From the NCBI GenBank assembly GCA_914767885.1, contig CAJZBQ010000001.1:372001-436000 (forward strand): DNA of 64,000 bases. Reading direction: 5' to 3'. Both the position numbers and the translations under genes were made by a program. Below the pieces are notes generated by a model. It did not search any database and was not told where the DNA came from. It saw only the letters and a list, made by a program, of their open reading frames with translations. This stretch comes from Blepharisma stoltei (lineage: Eukaryota > Ciliophora > Heterotrichea > Heterotrichida > Blepharismidae). Shown here piece after piece: positions 22,951-34,800 of this stretch; position 1 is the first letter of the stretch, and the number at the start of each line of letters is the position of its first letter.

Positions 22951-23310
22951 TTATTCTTTTTTAAGACCTCTGCCGAACCCTCCTCTTCTGACTCTATCCT
23001 CGTTTTCTCTAGGCTTCTTTACAGCAGGTGCTTTGTAGATATCTGGTCTAATATTTGAAGGTAATCCAAGATATTCGCACATAGCTAGTATTCCTTTCTC
23101 ATTTAAGTAATAATAGAACCACTGCCAGTTGAACTTTTCTTCAATGAGACCTCTTGATTTTAAGCTTTTGCAAATCATCATGATCTTGAGGTTAGGGACT
23201 GCGATGTCTTGGTGTCTTGGAAGTCCTGCGTCTTTTCTAACGACAAGTGTTCCCTCTTTAAGCAAGTATTGATAGATCTGTCTCTTCTCACTCTTGGAAA
23301 CTAGCACCAT
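22951..23310 (-). CDS. RPS10: 40S ribosomal protein eS10
   Basis: 119 aa, intact. The winged-helix core MVLVSKSEKRQIYQYLLKEG, LKSRGLIEEKFNWQWFYYYL and LGLPSNIRPDIYK is diagnostic. The C-terminal Arg/Gly tail (RVRRGGFGRG) is short relative to animal eS10 (~165 aa). No introns or inserts. Confidence 0.95.
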   Translation of the reverse strand: MVLVSKSEKRQIYQYLLKEGTLVVRKDAGLPRHQDIAVPNLKIMMICKSLKSRGLIEEKFNWQWFYYYLNEKGILAMCEYLGLPSNIRPDIYKAPAVKKPRENEDRVRRGGFGRGLKKE

Positions 23311-23711
23311 TTATAAGCCACTCTTTACTTATAGCTATTCACTTTAATACAGCCTGAAAAGCCTAGATATTGGTTTTAGAGGAATTTTTGAGGTTGCAGC
23401 TCGCAAAAAATCCGATTTCATACAATTTTTTGATTATATGAATACAATTAATTAAATATTGAATTAGCTGTTTAGATTATGCAATCGATTGAAGGAAAGT
23501 CAAAAAATTCATTATATTTTCATAATAATAACAAATTTCAGCTTATTTTAGGTGCTAAATCATTTGCGTCTTGCTTGGAGGCTCCACTTTGCTACTCAGT
23601 TCTAGATCATATGCATTTTATTAATAGCACTAAAATTTATTTTTAAGATTGCTCGTCAGATATGTTAATTTTAAGCTGAAAATTCATTTGTTGTGTTTGA
23701 ATTAAATACTT
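23311..23711. other. Intergenic, no gene seen
   Basis: About 400 bp of AT-rich sequence between two minus-strand genes. No repeat or ORF that I can support. Confidence 0.55.
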
Positions 23712-24047
23712 TTAAAGAATTGGCGGAGGAATCACCACCGTGAGGCCATTAAGCTGGCTCGTGCATTTCAATTGGCATGACATTCGTTTTACATAATCTT
23801 TTTCAGGATAATTTATGTTATTTGGAAGCTCACAAAGCACATCTTCTTCTATTTCTGTTGGCTTAGGGAGTAAAGGTTGGTATTTTTTAGCTATATAAAC
23901 TCTGCATGTTGTGCAGGCAAGTTGGCCTCCACAATATCCAAATATCTCACCATCTTGATTAGCAAGGCTCATTAAGCTTTGTCCAATTTTCCCCATTGCT
24001 TCCCATTTCTGTTTATCCTGTATAAATTTTATAAGGATTTTGGACAT
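23712..24047 (-). CDS. 2Fe-2S ferredoxin (adrenodoxin type)
   Basis: 111 aa. Cluster ligands in CGGQLACTTCRVY (C-x5-C-x2-C), with the fourth Cys in RMSCQLKC. The family normally supplies electrons for mitochondrial Fe-S cluster assembly or P450s. I see no long mitochondrial presequence, only a short basic start (MSKILIKFIQDKQKW). Ends GLTVVIPPPIL, typical of the fold's last strand. Intact. Confidence 0.88.
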   Translation of the reverse strand: MSKILIKFIQDKQKWEAMGKIGQSLMSLANQDGEIFGYCGGQLACTTCRVYIAKKYQPLLPKPTEIEEDVLCELPNNINYPEKDYVKRMSCQLKCTSQLNGLTVVIPPPIL

Positions 24048-24111
24048 TTATTATTAGCTTTCAAAACAATATTTTCTAAAATTATTGATTAAGAGCAATA
24101 ATAAATTACTA

Positions 24112-24816
24112 TTAAAGCTGCCCTGATTCCTTAATTTTTATGACTTTTGAAGGTCTTCCTGATCTGTTTCCAAAGCTTTCAATTCTTTGAACCACGTCAT
24201 ATCCTTCAAGGACTTCCCCAAATACCACATGTCTTCCATCAAGCCAAGATGTTTCGACAGTAGTTATAAAAAATTGAGAGCCATTAGTATTTGGACCAGC
24301 GTTGGCCATAGATAATAATCCAGGACCAGTATGCTTTAATGCGAAGTTTTCATCTGCAAACCTTATTCCATAAATTGATTCCCCTCCTGTCCCATCAAAA
24401 TTCGTAAAATCTCCTCCTTGGATCATAAATTGAGGTATGATCCTATGAAAAGTGCTTCCTTTATAGCTGAGAACAACACCATTTGAATTTTTTCCGTTTT
24501 CACCTGTGCATAATGCTCTGAAATTTTCTACTGTTTTTGGCACAACTTTACCATATAAGCCCATTACAATTCTGCCTGCATCTTCATCGTCGATGGTAAT
24601 ATAGTCATCTGGATATTTTAGTAATTATTACGAGCCTATATTTACTTTAGGTGAGGGGAGATTTGGAAAAGATTAGCATTTTTTATGCAAAAGATATAAA
24701 TGGTCTTAGATAAGCCAGTCAACTATATCAAAGTAAACCTTATGGGTGATCTCCGCATCCTCGTGAACCCTACTGAACACAATCAGTAATAGGCATGAAA
24801 ATATAAGCAACCTCAT
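24112..24816 (-). CDS. Secretory-pathway cyclophilin (peptidyl-prolyl isomerase)
   Basis: 192 aa after removal of a 126-bp TA-bounded IES (24600-24725). The IES separates a signal peptide ([15 protein letters not shown]) from the catalytic domain; the join reads [20 protein letters not shown]. Active-site landmarks are [34 protein letters not shown] and the [10 protein letters not shown] loop. A Met just downstream of the IES would yield a truncated, leaderless protein, so the insert decides the start. Cyclophilin B-like location (ER or secretory) follows from the leader. The C-terminus KESGQL is not KDEL-like. Confidence 0.92.
24600..24725. mobile_element. 126-bp TA-bounded IES in cyclophilin
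   Basis: TA at 24600-24601 and 24726-24727. Removal restores [12 protein letters not shown]. No strong inverted repeat seen. Confidence 0.9.
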
Positions 24817-24895
24817 CTTAAAATTATTAATGGTATTGCTAATTAGATTAGATAAAAAATTGTAGAAGGTATATTTTTAAAATAATTGAAAGTAA

Positions 24896-26272
24896 TTATT
24901 GGCTTATTTTTATAATAAAATCATTAATTTTTGGACCAAGCATCTTAAAAACTGAGCATAGCTGAATTGATGAGCTTGCATTTTCAATATTTTCATATAC
25001 ACTCCATATATCATTTCAAGGCTCAACAAGATTGCATTCTAAATTGCCATAAAATGCCCTACTTTTCTTTTCATACTCGTTTTTCACAAACTCCAGATCA
25101 TTTGCCATTTTTTCAATTATTTCGTTTTTATTCTCTATTTCTTTCAAAATCATCTCTTTTTCCATTTTCAGGCTGCTTCTCTCCTCCTGCATCTTTGAAA
25201 TCACCGCTTTCATATATAGGAGTTTTTTCTATATGGCCCGATAAGGGCCGTGGGTTCTCCGTGGAATCCCTCTGTTGGTCAAACCAACTCAGTGCGTTGA
25301 TTTGACCAATTCACTGGCTGGTTCAGCCAGCAGAGGGATTCCCCGGAGAACCCACGACCCTTATCGGGCCATATAGAAAAAACTCCTATAATTTTTACCT
25401 GCAGCTTTTACTTGCATCAAAATCATTTCTTGTGAATCTTTTGACAGATAATCTTCTTCAGTTTTCTCTATACTGGGGAGTTTCGTTCCTAATTTTATTA
25501 ATTTTGTGCATGATTCTCTCGCAAGGGTTTCAAGCACTGAATTGTCTGAAGATAGTATTGCATTTAAAAGTTCTCCGATCTTCATCTCTGCGTCCAAAAT
25601 ATCGTTCCCATTTAGCTTTATTTTCGGTCTTCAATCAAGAGCTCCTTGTATTTCATATTGAGAAACTTCTTCTGACCTTAAATTATTAATAAGCTGTGTA
25701 TAAGCAATTTTACTATAATGCTCAGCCTCTTTTAGCTTAGCTCTAGCAATTTTCATTATTCCATTAATAGCTGACATTGATGCAACTGCATTTTCTGAAT
25801 TCTCAGACAATTGACTCACACTGGCTATTCAATTATCAGTCTCAAAATAAACTCGTTTGTGCGCTTCAAGAGCGTTCTGTAAATGATTTATCTAAATAAT
25901 TTTTACCATTCTTTCTTGCTTTTTTATTTTTGCTCTGTAAAGCAAATATCGTCTTTCATCGTGTCTAACTTCGGGTACAGAGTTAATGACGTTCATAAAT
26001 TCATCTTTGTCTTTTAATTCTTCTTGGGTTTTTGCTAATAATTCTGAAAGTCTCCCGTTCTCTATTTTAAGGTTTTGAATTTCTTTGAGTAAAGGCTGGG
26101 ATTCTTTTTTTGGTATTTCTTCATTGGAAGATAAGCTTGGATGAAGTTTATTTGAGGAGACATCATTTTTCTTCAGCTTTAAAGATTTACTTGGTGCTGC
26201 AGATTTTTGTTCGGGTATTTTAGGGGCAGATTTTTGGTCAGGCATTTTAGGTACAGGCGCTTTAGGCTTCAT
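24896..26272 (-). CDS. Coiled-coil protein, function unknown
   Basis: 395 aa after removing a 15-nt intron (25892-25906) and a 174-bp hairpin IES (25215-25388). The N-terminus is Pro/Lys-rich (PKMPDQKSAPKIPEQKSA). Coiled-coil follows at residues ~60-110, a long helical middle, then a second coiled coil (KMQEERSSLKMEKEMILKEI) near the C-terminus. TGA codes Trp three times. No family recognised; the shape fits a cytoskeletal or tethering protein. Confidence 0.72.
25215..25388. mobile_element. 174-bp palindromic TA-bounded IES
   Basis: TA at 25215-25216 and 25389-25390. Arms of about 75 bp begin TAGGAGTTTTTTCTATATGG and are near-perfect inverted repeats. Removal reads GKNYMKAVISKMQ in frame. 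Confidence 0.93.
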
Positions 26273-26475
26273 AAAGTTAAATTTAAATGAATTTGCATTT
26301 ATTCTAAATTCTTTAATTATACTGGCTTTTTAAAGTTTAAAATGTGAGAAAAGCGATATTTATTATTAATTATTATCAAAAGATTAACTAAATTCTACGA
26401 AGAATAAAAAGCAGTTGGAAAAAAATTCCAATTACCACTAGAACAATGTTATTTACTATTAATTTTAATACTTAA

Positions 26476-29400
26476 ATGCCACGCACAGAGAAGATAGCAA
26501 GAAATCTCAAACGTTTGGCTGATGAGGCTAAAGATAAGCAAGCGCTACTTGAAAATCACCCTGAATATTTTAGATTGGACCATCCAGACCAAGCTCAAAT
26601 CCACCAAGACTGCCAATCTCTCCACAAGAAACTATCTCTTTTCCAAGAGCAAGATTTAAAAAACGCTCTTGAGCTGCTCTTAACTTTCTACTGCAAAAGT
26701 GGCTCAATTCCTTACATTTCTGGCCTCCACGAGATCCTTGCACCCTTTTTTGTGCTCCGATTCACGACGTTAAAAACTGTATACGGTGCATTTTCAGCTT
26801 TCATTGACAAAATGATGCCAAGACTATTTACCAAAGATTCATCTATTAGTTACTCATATAAAATTTTTCAACGATTATTACTTTATCATGACCCTTTGCT
26901 TTCTAACACCTTACAGTCCACCTTGCCTAATAATTCGTCAATTATCGAGAAATGGTTTTATACGTGTATGTCAGCATGCTTACTCCCCCCCTCCGTGAGT
27001 GAACAAAAATCATTAGAAAAATCGCTATTTTTTGCCCAAAAAACCCACCCTCTGTGAGTGAACAAAAATGTTTTTAAGTGAAAAAATTTTTATGAAAACA
27101 AAAATTTATATATAAGTGATAATTAGTATATAATGAAATCTCGAGCTAATTCTGTTTAATTTTAAACAAATTGCGTTTTAAGACATAAATTTTATAAATT
27201 AAATTAATATTTGCTTCCCCAATTTTTGCAAATTAGGATTTTTTTAAAAAAATTTTTTTCCTATAAATTTTTTAAAAAAAAAAATTAACCCCCTCCTGTG
27301 AGTGAACAAAATTTTTTTGTTCACTCACGGCGGGAGGGGGGAGTTAGATATTACTCAGCTGCTTGAGTTCTGGGAATGGTGTTTGAATGAGAATAACCCA
27401 ATGTTTCCGTATTATTTTGCTATTGCTTTACTGATGAAAAATAGAGATTTATTAACGAAAAAACATAAAAAGAAGATCAACTTAGAAATTCATATAGCAG
27501 ATAATGATGAATTAACGGCGATTATTGATGATGCTCAAGCGCTGCAATCCTCAACCCCAAAGTTTTTTAATAGGCTTATTAAGAAACTTACTATCCAAAA
27601 AGAACTGCCAAGCTCTTTAGATGCGTATTCTCTAGAGAATACCCAAATTTTGCCAATTTCCGCAAAAGAGGTAAGGAAGCCTAAGCCAGGATTTTTCGTT
27701 ATAGATGTTCGAAGGCATAAATATTATGAACAAGGCCATTTCCCACAAAGCTATAACCTCTCAGTAGATCTCCATATATCAACTGGTAAGATTTCTAATT
27801 AGCACAGAGGAACTATGAAGTGTTCTTTCTGGATTTTCCGCTTATTACCACAACAAAAACAGCACTGCTTGCCATTTTGCATTTACATCAGGTCCATCCC
27901 AAAAAGAGTTTTTATATGCGAGTACTCTAAGCCTAGATGTAGTTCGTAGAGGTATTGAAAGGGTAAGTTTCATAGTGACTGGGATAGATGACGATCCAGA
28001 CCATGATGCAAGTGCCTGTGTCCGCTGCAAGTTAAATAAGAATTTAATAGAAATAGGAAAAGAAGGAGGAAATCGGCCGAAAAAGATACTGAGTACTATG
28101 TGGCAGCATTATTTGATGGATGATCATCTTGATAAAGCTCCACTACAAACAGCTGATGGCCAGAAGTCTACAAGCAGATTAAACGATATTTCTCCGAAAT
28201 CTACTGAAAGGTTTGTCGAAAATTCAGAATTGACGGTCCATGAAGCTGTGAAATTCATGTGGACTTCAAACTTGCCTGTAGCTGAAGATTGGTTTCAAAG
28301 GAATTTAGAACAAGACCCAAGATGTGCAATTCATTATGCTGAAGCTGGATTTTTGAAAGCAGTTATTTTAGGAGATAATCAGTCAAAAGAAGCAGTTATT
28401 GAAAGACTAGATAACGCTGAAATGATTGCTGAAAAATTTGTGAAAAAATGAGAAACAGAAGGCAACAAGGTTTTAGAAACAAAAGGAACAATGCTAAGTC
28501 CTAACGAAGCAATGAAAATTATTAAAGCCGCTCAAAATCTTAGACTTGCTTTGGTCGTCAAAGCTGAAGCGACTTTATTTAAATCAGGCAACCAAATACT
28601 TAAAAATAAACTAAGTTTGGGTTCTATGAATTTCAGAAGGGCTTGAAAAATTTACCAAAAAGCCAATAAAATTGCAGAAGCACAAAAATGGGTAGAAAAG
28701 CAGTATTTTTCACCTGAAGAAATCAAAGGATTGCAGACTCAAATTGAAGGAGATATCAATAATTTTATCCAGTTTGGAGAAGGGGTTATCTGTTTAGGAC
28801 TTTCAATGGCCCCTAAAACCATGTCAAAGCTCGCCAATATCATAATTGGATTAGATGGAGACCAAAGCAGAGGATTAAAAATTTTGTATGACTGCATCAA
28901 CTCTAAAAAAGGAGTTCGGGTGCCTTTAGCTTTGATGTTCGTGCTGTTTTGGCTTTTAATTTACATCCCAGAATTCATACCTGGCAAGCATGAGCGCTAT
29001 CGCGAAGCTCATGACCTAATAAGATTTGCCTTGCATTATCTCCCTCAAAGCCCTTATTTTTATTGACTAGAGAGCTATATGAATCAACGCCAGGGAAATT
29101 TGGAGAGAGCATTAAAATTATTAAATAGGGTGATAGCGTATTCAGGAAGAACAGGAATTGATGAAAATCCAGGGAGATTGTCCTTTGAAAGAGGCTGGGT
29201 TCTATTCCTGTGCCAAGACTGGGAGTCAGCAAGGCAATGCTTCGAAATATCAATTGAAAAAGCAAGCGACACCCCTTTCACACATTTGCTATTAGGGGTT
29301 TCTTACTGCATGCTAAATGAGCTACAGCTTGCTGAAGACACTTTAGAAAGTATAGCTTCATATAATAAAGAGTCGAGCTCAGTTGAAGAAAAATGAATTC

Positions 29401-29876
29401 ATAAAAGAGCATCAAGCTACTTAGGGAGAAGGTGGTTTCAGCTGTTTCCTTTTGAAATTTCTTATGTCACCGACTATTTGCAAGGTCTGAAGTATGATTG
29501 ACTGGAGTCTTCTTATGATTATCTCACCTCAATTGACATTGAAGATTCTGAAGAAAAGGATGAAATCGTCATAAGCATGCTTCTTCAAGGCGCAATCCTT
29601 AGACACCTAGGAAGACTAAGAGAAGCCGTTTTAATTCTTGAAGCAGGCATCAAGCTCGAACAAGACGTAAAAAAAGAAATATGAGTAGTTCCCCACATCT
29701 ATTACGAACTCGGCATCGTCTATGTGAAAAGCCGAGACTGGACTACCTCTTCTGCTTATATTCGCAAAGCCAAAAGCTTCAAAAGGAGCTACGAGTTTAA
29801 AGCTTCCCTGAGTTTCAAATTGAACGCTACTTTGGAGTTGATATTACAAGAAGAAAATAAGGAGTTTAAGAAGTAA
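26476..29876 (+). CDS. TBC1D23-like TBC-rhodanese protein fused to a TTC39/IML2-like TPR domain
   Basis: About 1004 aa after removing a MITE (26983-27346 including one TTA) and a 22-nt intron (27786-27807 by frame). The N-terminal TBC domain resembles TBC1D23 (ENHPEYFRLDHPDQAQIHQD, LLTFYCKSGSIPYISGL). A rhodanese-like domain follows (FFVIDVRRHKYYEQGHFP ... GIERVSFIVTG). The same open frame then runs into a TTC39/IML2-type region (AEDWFQRNLEQDP, FGEGVICLGLSMAPKTMSKL, GLDGDQSRGLKILYDC). TBC1D23 bridges endosome-derived vesicles to golgins; TTC39/IML2 proteins act in lipid homeostasis. I find no stop between the halves, so they appear fused; two overlapping genes are less likely. Confidence 0.75.
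26983..27343. mobile_element. CTCCGTGAG MITE, copy 3 (inside TBC domain exon)
   Basis: 361 bp, TTA duplication at 26980-26982 and 27344-27346. Removal leaving one TTA reads MSACLDITQLLEFWEWC in frame, with TTA as the Leu codon. Confidence 0.93.
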
Positions 29877-29900
29877 TTTGAAAAGTAAAACTCAATTAAA

Positions 29901-30445
29901 TTATGATGTAAATTTGGTGACTGCTTTAGTTCCTTCACTTACAGCGTGTTTGGCAAGTTCTCCAGGGAGGATAAGTCTGACGGAGGTTTGAACTTCTCTG
30001 CTGCTGAGGGTTCTCTTCTTTTCGTATCTCACGAGTTTGCTTGCTTCAAAGCAGACTCTTTCGAAAATATCGTTGATGAATGAGTTCATGATGCTCATTG
30101 ATCTCTTGGAGATTCCAATATCTGGGTGGACTTGTTTTAAGACTCTGTAGATATAGAGTGCGAAAGTCTCTGATCTCTTCTTTCCTTTCTTCTTGTCTAC
30201 GCTTTTGACGGCTGATTCTCCTTTCTTACACCTCCACCTGGGAATTTTTAAAGATAAGCTGCTTTGTCAAGAAAAGCTATAGTTTTTTCTTTATTTCTGA
30301 GGGAGATTTACTATATTTTTTTGAATTAATAAATGCTTTTAGATAGCAATAATAATACACTTTTATAGAGAAATAGAGGATAACGCTGACAGGATTTTGG
30401 TACTTTGGTTTTAAAATTCAACTTAAAGAGCATATCTTTAACCAT
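29901..30445 (-). CDS. H2B: Histone H2B, with a proposed IES near the start
   Basis: Core fold from [20 protein letters not shown] through [34 protein letters not shown]-like text (here [20 protein letters not shown]) to [11 protein letters not shown]-type end (here [13 protein letters not shown]). There is no ATG immediately upstream in frame. Removing a proposed 206-bp TA-bounded IES (30227-30432) supplies a start ([19 protein letters not shown]), giving 112 aa and a basic tail of normal length. Core identity is certain; the first four residues depend on that IES call. Confidence 0.92.
30227..30432. mobile_element. Proposed 206-bp TA-bounded IES in H2B tail
   Basis: TA at 30227-30228 and 30433-30434. 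It is the simplest join giving H2B an in-frame ATG. No clear inverted repeat. Confidence 0.55.
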
Positions 30446-31043
30446 TTTATGATATTGCAAGTTGCATTTTTCAAGAATTTATATACAAAAATAATCCTAA
30501 AAATGGATTTTGATTGGCTGATTTTTCATATCTATTTAGATATGGATAATAAAATTTTACAATGGAAAATTATTTGCCAAGAAGGAAAATGCAAAATAGA
30601 GCACTTATGTATGGGAATAGAAAATTAATCGAATTAGAATTATTACTTTTAGAATATTTTAGCTTTAATTTTTTTACAGAATCAATTATCTTTGTTGAAA
30701 TCATAACTTTATTGAAATGCTTATGGATACTTAAAATTTGATTGATTTTATATATAGAGGTTTCCTCTATATAGCGCTAAAAGCGCAGACATTCTCCCAG
30801 GAGCTTTCCAAGTTCGTCGGACCAAATCGCTTTTTGGTCCGACCAAGGCATTGATTGGTGCAACCTACCGATAAATTCCGATCAGAATTTATCGGCCTTA
30901 CAGCGCCAAACATAGGAAACTTCTATATTTACCTTAAGGATAACATTATATCCTTGAACATTTAAAACCAAATTAATTTTTAAAATTCCCTATTTTTCCA
31001 TTTTCACATATTTAATACACTTTAACTTTTGATTTTTAACGTG
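30446..31043. other. Intergenic with one TIR element
   Basis: AT-rich between H2B and the saposin-like gene. It holds the element at 30753-30925; otherwise I see nothing. Confidence 0.55.
30753..30925. mobile_element. 173-bp TA-flanked TIR element (intergenic)
   Basis: TA at 30753-30754 and 30926-30927. Arms TAGAGGTTTCCT.. and TAGAAGTTTCCT.. are imperfect inverses. Size and architecture match the exon IES at 25215-25388. Confidence 0.72.
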
Positions 31044-31739
31044 TTATTTTATTGTAAACTTAACATTAGCACTCGAGAGAGTCGCTTCATTTGGGTTGGT
31101 CATCCCACAAGTCCCAGAACAGACCTGCAGAGTCCCAGTATAGTTTCCAACTGGATAAGAACTGTTAGTCTTGATTTCAAACTTCGCAGAATAGCTGCCA
31201 ATTTCAAATCCTTCATTTAAATAGGAAGATGAAAATGGCTTTAGCGTTGTATCTGGAGGATTGACCGTCAATTTTACTTGCCCAGTCCCTGTTGTATTGG
31301 TAACAGCAAAAGTCATTTCAACCTTAAAAGTGGTTCCAACAGACCCTGAAGTAGGAACTACATAAGTATTCGAGATGCTTGCAGCTCCTCCTACTATTGT
31401 TGGGCATGAATTTAATAATTCACAAAAGTAAATGGGATCTGGATTGGCCTTCTGGACATCTGAAATAAATGGGTTAAACCCTGCCCCAGAGCATAAATAG
31501 ATGCAGATTTGGTAAGTTAAGGAATCTGCAAGGTCTTTGCATAAAACAGTGCAATTTGAAGGAATTGTTGGCCCTGTTACGTTTTGGTACAACTGGCTTA
31601 AATTTTCATTGCCGAACGTCACGCACGTAGAGCACATGTCAACTCCTTTCAAATATTTGCTTAGTTTTAATTGAGTGACTGGCTTTGAGGTTATTGTTGC
31701 CAATAACATAACTAAAGCTGCAAGTCTTATTAAAGACAT
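31044..31739 (-). CDS. Secreted saposin-B-like (countin-type) protein
   Basis: 231 aa. Signal peptide MSLIRLAALVMLLATITS. A Cys-rich region follows (CSTCV ... CTVLCKDLADS ... ICIYLCSGAGF ... FCELLNSC) with the six-Cys spacing of SapB domains, closest in feel to Dictyostelium countin-like proteins. The C-terminal ~100 aa look like a beta-sandwich with N-glycosylation sequons (NTT, NSS, NYT). Probably secreted or lysosomal, with lipid-binding potential. Intact single exon. Confidence 0.75.
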   Translation of the reverse strand: MSLIRLAALVMLLATITSKPVTQLKLSKYLKGVDMCSTCVTFGNENLSQLYQNVTGPTIPSNCTVLCKDLADSLTYQICIYLCSGAGFNPFISDVQKANPDPIYFCELLNSCPTIVGGAASISNTYVVPTSGSVGTTFKVEMTFAVTNTTGTGQVKLTVNPPDTTLKPFSSSYLNEGFEIGSYSAKFEIKTNSSYPVGNYTGTLQVCSGTCGMTNPNEATLSSANVKFTIK

Positions 31740-31885
31740 TTATTATAATTTAGTGCTAAAATAAAGGAGAATTATTATTTTAACTTAAAAATATTATGCT
31801 TATGTATTTTGATTTCTAGCCAAAGGAAGCTAGATTCTAAAATATATAATTGCATAAGGTTTTATGAATTATAATAAAAATTTTA

Positions 31886-34800
31886 ATGATGGTCAATAAA
31901 ACCTTAGAAAAAAGAGCCAAAACAATGATTGAAGAAGTCAAAAAGAAACAAAACAAAGAGAATGAGAAAAAATTAGCAAAAGAAGAAATGAAAAAAACTG
32001 AAAAAAAGCAAATTGAGATAAAAGTTAACAAAATTGAAGAAGTCAAGGTAATTCAAAATTACGATAATTTAAGAAATAATTCAGAAGCAACAGAAGATCA
32101 AGAATTATATTTTCCAGATCCTATTTTGCACTTGTCTAAGCTTCTGCATATTAACACTTCCCGGCAATGCTTAGTTTGAGCCCATTCTGATTCTTTCGCA
32201 AGTTACCCGCCTTATTTAAAAGAAAATACTTCAAAAATTCTTTTATTTACATCAGGCTGTGTTATTGTCGCTTTAAATCCTTCAAACTCAAACCAATTTT
32301 TTTTCTTTGGTCACACAAACACAGCTGAATTGTTAGTGCTTTCTGAAGACCAAAAGCTCCTTGTATCAACCCAGAATGAACCTTGCACAATTTTCATATG
32401 GTCTTTAAGAACCAGAAAACCGCCCAAAAAAATAGAAGTCAAGAGAATGACTCGAATAAAAAGCTTGATTTTTAATCCTACAGGACAGAAACTGTTATTA
32501 TCAGGATTAGATGATCTTAACCGTGACGTCTTATTGTTCTATGACATTTCTTCAATTAGCAAGTCCAAAGAAGCTGCAATAATTGGACAGCAATTAAGCG
32601 ATTTTCCTATAAATGCAGCTATTTTTTATCCTAAAGATGACAATAGGGTTATTAGTTGTGGTAAAGGAAATATCAGGTTTTGAAGAATCAAAAATGGTTG
32701 CATGCCAGGAACAACTGTATCAATTGGTCCACACTCAAAAGAAGAATGAATGGCTTTAGAATGTGTGCAAACAGGAAGTTTTCATAAATTAATTGTTGGA
32801 GGATCATCTGGGGTTCTTATACAAATAAGTTTAATTGCGAAAGAGCTTGAAGCTTCATATAATTTGCATCAGGGAGCAATTTATTGCATTAAAACCAAAG
32901 GAGACATCATAATTACTTCAAGCGCTGACAAAACTCTAAAGGTTTGGCCTAAATCTTTTACTGAATCTTATTTAGAAGTTCAACATAACTCTCCGGTATT
33001 ATCTTTAGATGTGCTAGGAACTCAGGTCGCTTGTGCAACAGAAAACCGGACCTTAGGAACGCTTAATTTAGATACAAATGACTATAAAACATTATTCAGA
33101 AGCCACTTAAACTCGATTTTATCTATTTCAATCCATCCTTCAAAACTACAAGTTTCTACTATTTCAGACGACAGAACCATTAAAATCTGAAATCCGCTAT
33201 CAACTGAGCTCCTTTATGAGTTTAGTTCTCCCTTAGATGATCCGCTTTGCTCTGCTTTTAGTCCATCAATTAATATTTTAGCTTGTGGATTTTCTTCAGG
33301 AGCAGTAAGGATATTTGATCTGGATAACTCCAAGGTAAAAGATGAGCATCATCAGCATAACGGTGGGGTTGAAACCTGCATTTTTAGTAAAGATGGATTT
33401 TGGTTGATTTCTTTAGGAGGAGATGGATCCACTAGTATATATGACGGAAATAGAGAGTTCCAACCTGTCAAAGATATTGCAAATGATTACCCAGGGGCTA
33501 TCACAGGAATTTTTAGCGGTGATTCTCGCTTTTTTGCAATTGTGGGGTGCTATGGAAGCTCAATTTGCATTTGGGATACTAAAACTTTGACACAGAGGTT
33601 CAAAATAAATTTGCTTACATCTATTAATCAGCTAGAATTTTCAGAAGATTGTCGCCATCTCGTAGCTTTAACACATACAGAGACAGATAAGCTCCTATAT
33701 TACGTTGTTTCTGAAGAAAAAGTTTCTCTTGAAAAAGAAATTTCAGTCCCTCTCGGAATAAAAAAATTCAAAATATCCAGAAATAACAGATATATTGCAT
33801 CCTTAGGCCACGATAAAATAATCAGAATATGAGATTTCTTTTTAGAAAAATCCCCACAAGCATTTTTAGGCCATACTGATGAAATTACTGAAGTGTTCTG
33901 GGGCCAAAACTGCGATCATTTATTATCATTTTCAGCTAAAGATGGGATTTTTATATGAGAATTCTTAGGCAGTAAATCGGTGTTTTCCCCACCAGCTGTG
34001 GAACAGAATGAGTATATAGAAGAAGTGGAGCCGATTTTAGAAATAAATGAAGAAGTTGAAGAAAAAATAATGAATTTAGAAAAAGAAACAGAAGAGTACC
34101 TTAAACAAGTAGAATTAGTGCAAACTCAAAGCCAGCCTTATAAAAAACCATCATTAGAGTATATATTTGGGTACACTCCTCATAGGTTTAATCTTCATTG
34201 GGCGCCAGAAAAAGGATGGTTTTTATACAGCCACTGCTCAAATATCATTAAAATGCTTCTTCATGGAAGCAAAAAGCAAAAATTGCTTCATGAGCATATA
34301 AATGATGTTGAAGTGATTGCTGTGAGTCCGAATTATCAGTTTATTGCTTCAGCTGAAAGTAGCTTAAATATAGAAGGCTCAGCTAGGATTTTAATTTGGG
34401 ACTCAGATGAAGGAGAAATAGTTAGCTCACTTGAGTATCATGACCGGTCTATAAAATGTTTGGCTTTTTCTCCATGCAATAACTATTTAATTTCAATAGG
34501 AAATATTGATGAATGCTTAATTGCGGTATGAGATATAAAATCAGGAAAAATACTTGCTACTTCTATATTAGAAAATTATGCGAATCAGATTATTTGGGTC
34601 CCACAGCTCTCAACATTAGAGTTCGTGACACTATCGAGCCATGATATGATATTTTGGAGACTAAATCAATATAACCAGCTAGAATTCCAGCAGGCTGAAG
34701 GAATTGGAACTAATGAAACTCTGACCTGTGTTGAATTTTCTAAATTTTTCGAAAAGATCTCATCCCATCTTTTATTTGTAGGAACTGAGTCAGGGATGGT

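Noticed and set aside
27786-27802. 17-nt intron in the TBC gene
   Set aside because: Breaks the rhodanese reading frame.
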